Part shown: piece after piece, positions 24,834-25,691 of the stretch
How the letters are laid out: each line of letters starts with the position of its first letter
Position numbering within the stretch: position 1 is the first letter of the stretch
Assembly (NCBI GenBank): GCA_002717855.1
Contig: PBCD01000019.1
Coordinates: 1-25,691, forward strand
Length of the DNA: 25,691 nucleotides
Direction: 5' to 3'
Source of the DNA: Rickettsiales bacterium
GTDB lineage: Bacteria; Pseudomonadota; Alphaproteobacteria; TMED127
Notes under the pieces: generated by a model
What the model was told of the DNA's origin: nothing
Database searches by the model: none
The model's input: only the letters and a program-made list of their open reading frames with translations
Program-made: the position numbers and the translations under genes

Positions 24834-25274
24834 GTGGATATAGACACAAAATATAATATTGTTAAAGCGTTTCATTTAATTTTTTTTACAACGTGGATGG
24901 CAGGATTGTTTTATCTACCGAGAATTTTTGTTTATCATACTGAAACTAAAACAAACACTAAACAATATAAGACATTTATAATTATGGAAAGAAAGCTTTA
25001 TAAATACATAATGAACCCTTCATTAATCGGGACATGGTTCTTCGGAATTTATTTAACTGTATTAACCGAAGCACACTTGTATGTCTGGTTTAACATAAAA
25101 TTTCTCTGTGTATTATTGCTAACAATCTTTCATGTTTATTGTGGTATAATGAAAAGAGAATTTGAAAAAGGAAATAATACCAAAACATCTACATACTTTA
25201 GGGTAATAAATGAAGTTCCGACAATATTATTTATCTTAATAATATATCTCGTGATTTTTAAGCCAGGAATTTGA
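24834..25274 (+). CDS. hemJ: Protoporphyrinogen IX oxidase HemJ
   Basis: Integral membrane enzyme that oxidises protoporphyrinogen IX to protoporphyrin IX, the step before HemH. 146 residues, about four membrane helices. The N-terminal A-F-H-L-I-F-F-T-T-W-M-A-G-L-F-Y-L-P-R-I-F-V-Y-H region holds the conserved His and Arg; M-E-R-K-L-Y-K-Y-I-M-N-P and R-V-I-N-E-V-P-T are also typical. It starts at GTG (24834-24836), 10 bases after hemH; no ATG precedes the conserved helix. The set hemE-hemH-hemJ-rho is a standard alphaproteobacterial order. Confidence 0.94.
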   Translation: MDIDTKYNIVKAFHLIFFTTWMAGLFYLPRIFVYHTETKTNTKQYKTFIIMERKLYKYIMNPSLIGTWFFGIYLTVLTEAHLYVWFNIKFLCVLLLTIFHVYCGIMKREFEKGNNTKTSTYFRVINEVPTILFILIIYLVIFKPGI

Positions 25275-25346
25275 CAAGAGTAATTAAATTCTATAATATT
25301 AAAATTCCAAATTTTATCAAATTCCTTAAACTTTAACATTTCCACA

Positions 25347-25691
25347 ATGCATCTAAAAGATCTAAAGAAGAAAAATCCTTCAGAATTACTAAAGATAGCT
25401 GAGGACTTAAAGATTGAAAATGCTAGCTCATTGAGAAAGCAAGATATGATTTTCGCAATTTTAAAACAAATGGCGGAAAATGGCACTGCGATTTTTGGAG
25501 AAGGAGTCTTAGAGATACTTCAAGACGGGTTTGGTTTTTTGAGGTCTCCTGAGGCTAATTATCTTCCCGGGCCCGATGATATATATCTTTCTCCCTCACA
25601 AATAAAAATAAATAGTTTACGAACCGGTGACACAGTTGAGGGTGAAATGAGATCTCCAAGAGAAACTGAAAGATATTTTGCAATTACAAAA
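25347..25691 (+). CDS. rho: Transcription termination factor Rho, 3' end outside the window
   Basis: The first 115 codons, open to the right edge. [18 protein letters not shown] is the Rho N-terminal helical domain. The cold-shock-like RNA-binding domain follows, with the RNP motif [14 protein letters not shown] and [13 protein letters not shown]. Seventy-two bases separate it from hemJ, with no visible hairpin terminator. The ATPase domain lies beyond the window. Confidence 0.96.
   Translation, partial: MHLKDLKKKNPSELLKIAEDLKIENASSLRKQDMIFAILKQMAENGTAIFGEGVLEILQDGFGFLRSPEANYLPGPDDIYLSPSQIKINSLRTGDTVEGEMRSPRETERYFAITK

Noticed and set aside
25275..25346. Possible terminator between hemJ and rho (AAAATT-CC-AAATTTT).
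   Set aside because: The stem contains no G or C and has no clear T tract placement, so it would not form a stable terminator.

Overview
The window is a compact, strongly AT-rich stretch of what looks like an alphaproteobacterial chromosome. Three conserved blocks point that way: hrcA/grpE/dnaK/dnaJ/dapB; hisB-(DUF2628)-hisH-hisA-hisF-hisE-hinT next to gshB; and rho-hemJ-hemH-hemE facing maf-aroE-coaE-dnaQ-secB-timA-mltA-smr-hslUV. Low GC, many gene overlaps and almost no spacer suggest a streamlined, SAR11- or HIMB59-like lineage. The sequence alone does not fix the family.

Layout. 1-655: the 3' part of an EamA-type permease. 652-6986, minus strand: a heat-shock unit hrcA-grpE-dnaK-dnaJ, followed by dapB and an unknown lipoprotein. 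7087-7709: no intact gene, but shredded, still alignable RNase PH (rph) sequence in front of rdgB. 8311-11302: an LpoA/LppC-like lipoprotein diverging from a BON-domain lipoprotein and gshB. 11299-15055, minus strand: the his cluster with hinT and a small DUF2628 membrane protein. 15150-17011: hslVU. 17001-19227, minus strand: smr (frameshifted in an 11-A tract), mltA and a Tim44-like protein. 19325-19792: secB. 19789-22547, minus strand: dnaQ, coaE, aroE and maf, with successive overlaps. 22548-22815: a non-coding, T-to-A skewed region with three perfect DnaA boxes between maf and hemE, the classical alphaproteobacterial oriC position. 22816 onward: hemE-hemH-hemJ and the 5' end of rho.

Functional themes. 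Proteostasis: HrcA, GrpE, DnaK, DnaJ, HslUV, SecB. Histidine biosynthesis: HisB, H, A, F, E. The last three steps to protohaem as far as iron insertion: HemE, HemJ, HemH, with the coproporphyrinogen oxidase step not in the window. House-cleaning NTP pyrophosphatases: RdgB, Maf. Cell envelope: MltA, the LpoA-like protein, the BON lipoprotein. Single steps of the lysine/DAP, shikimate, CoA and glutathione pathways are also present.

The points most worth attention are the rph pseudogene, the probable chromosome origin, the smr frameshift in poly(A), and the fact that all five convergent gene pairs overlap at their stop codons, leaving no room for intrinsic terminators. I saw no mobile element, CRISPR array, tRNA or rRNA. 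I did not find an undescribed multi-gene system; the window is mainly a conserved housekeeping region.
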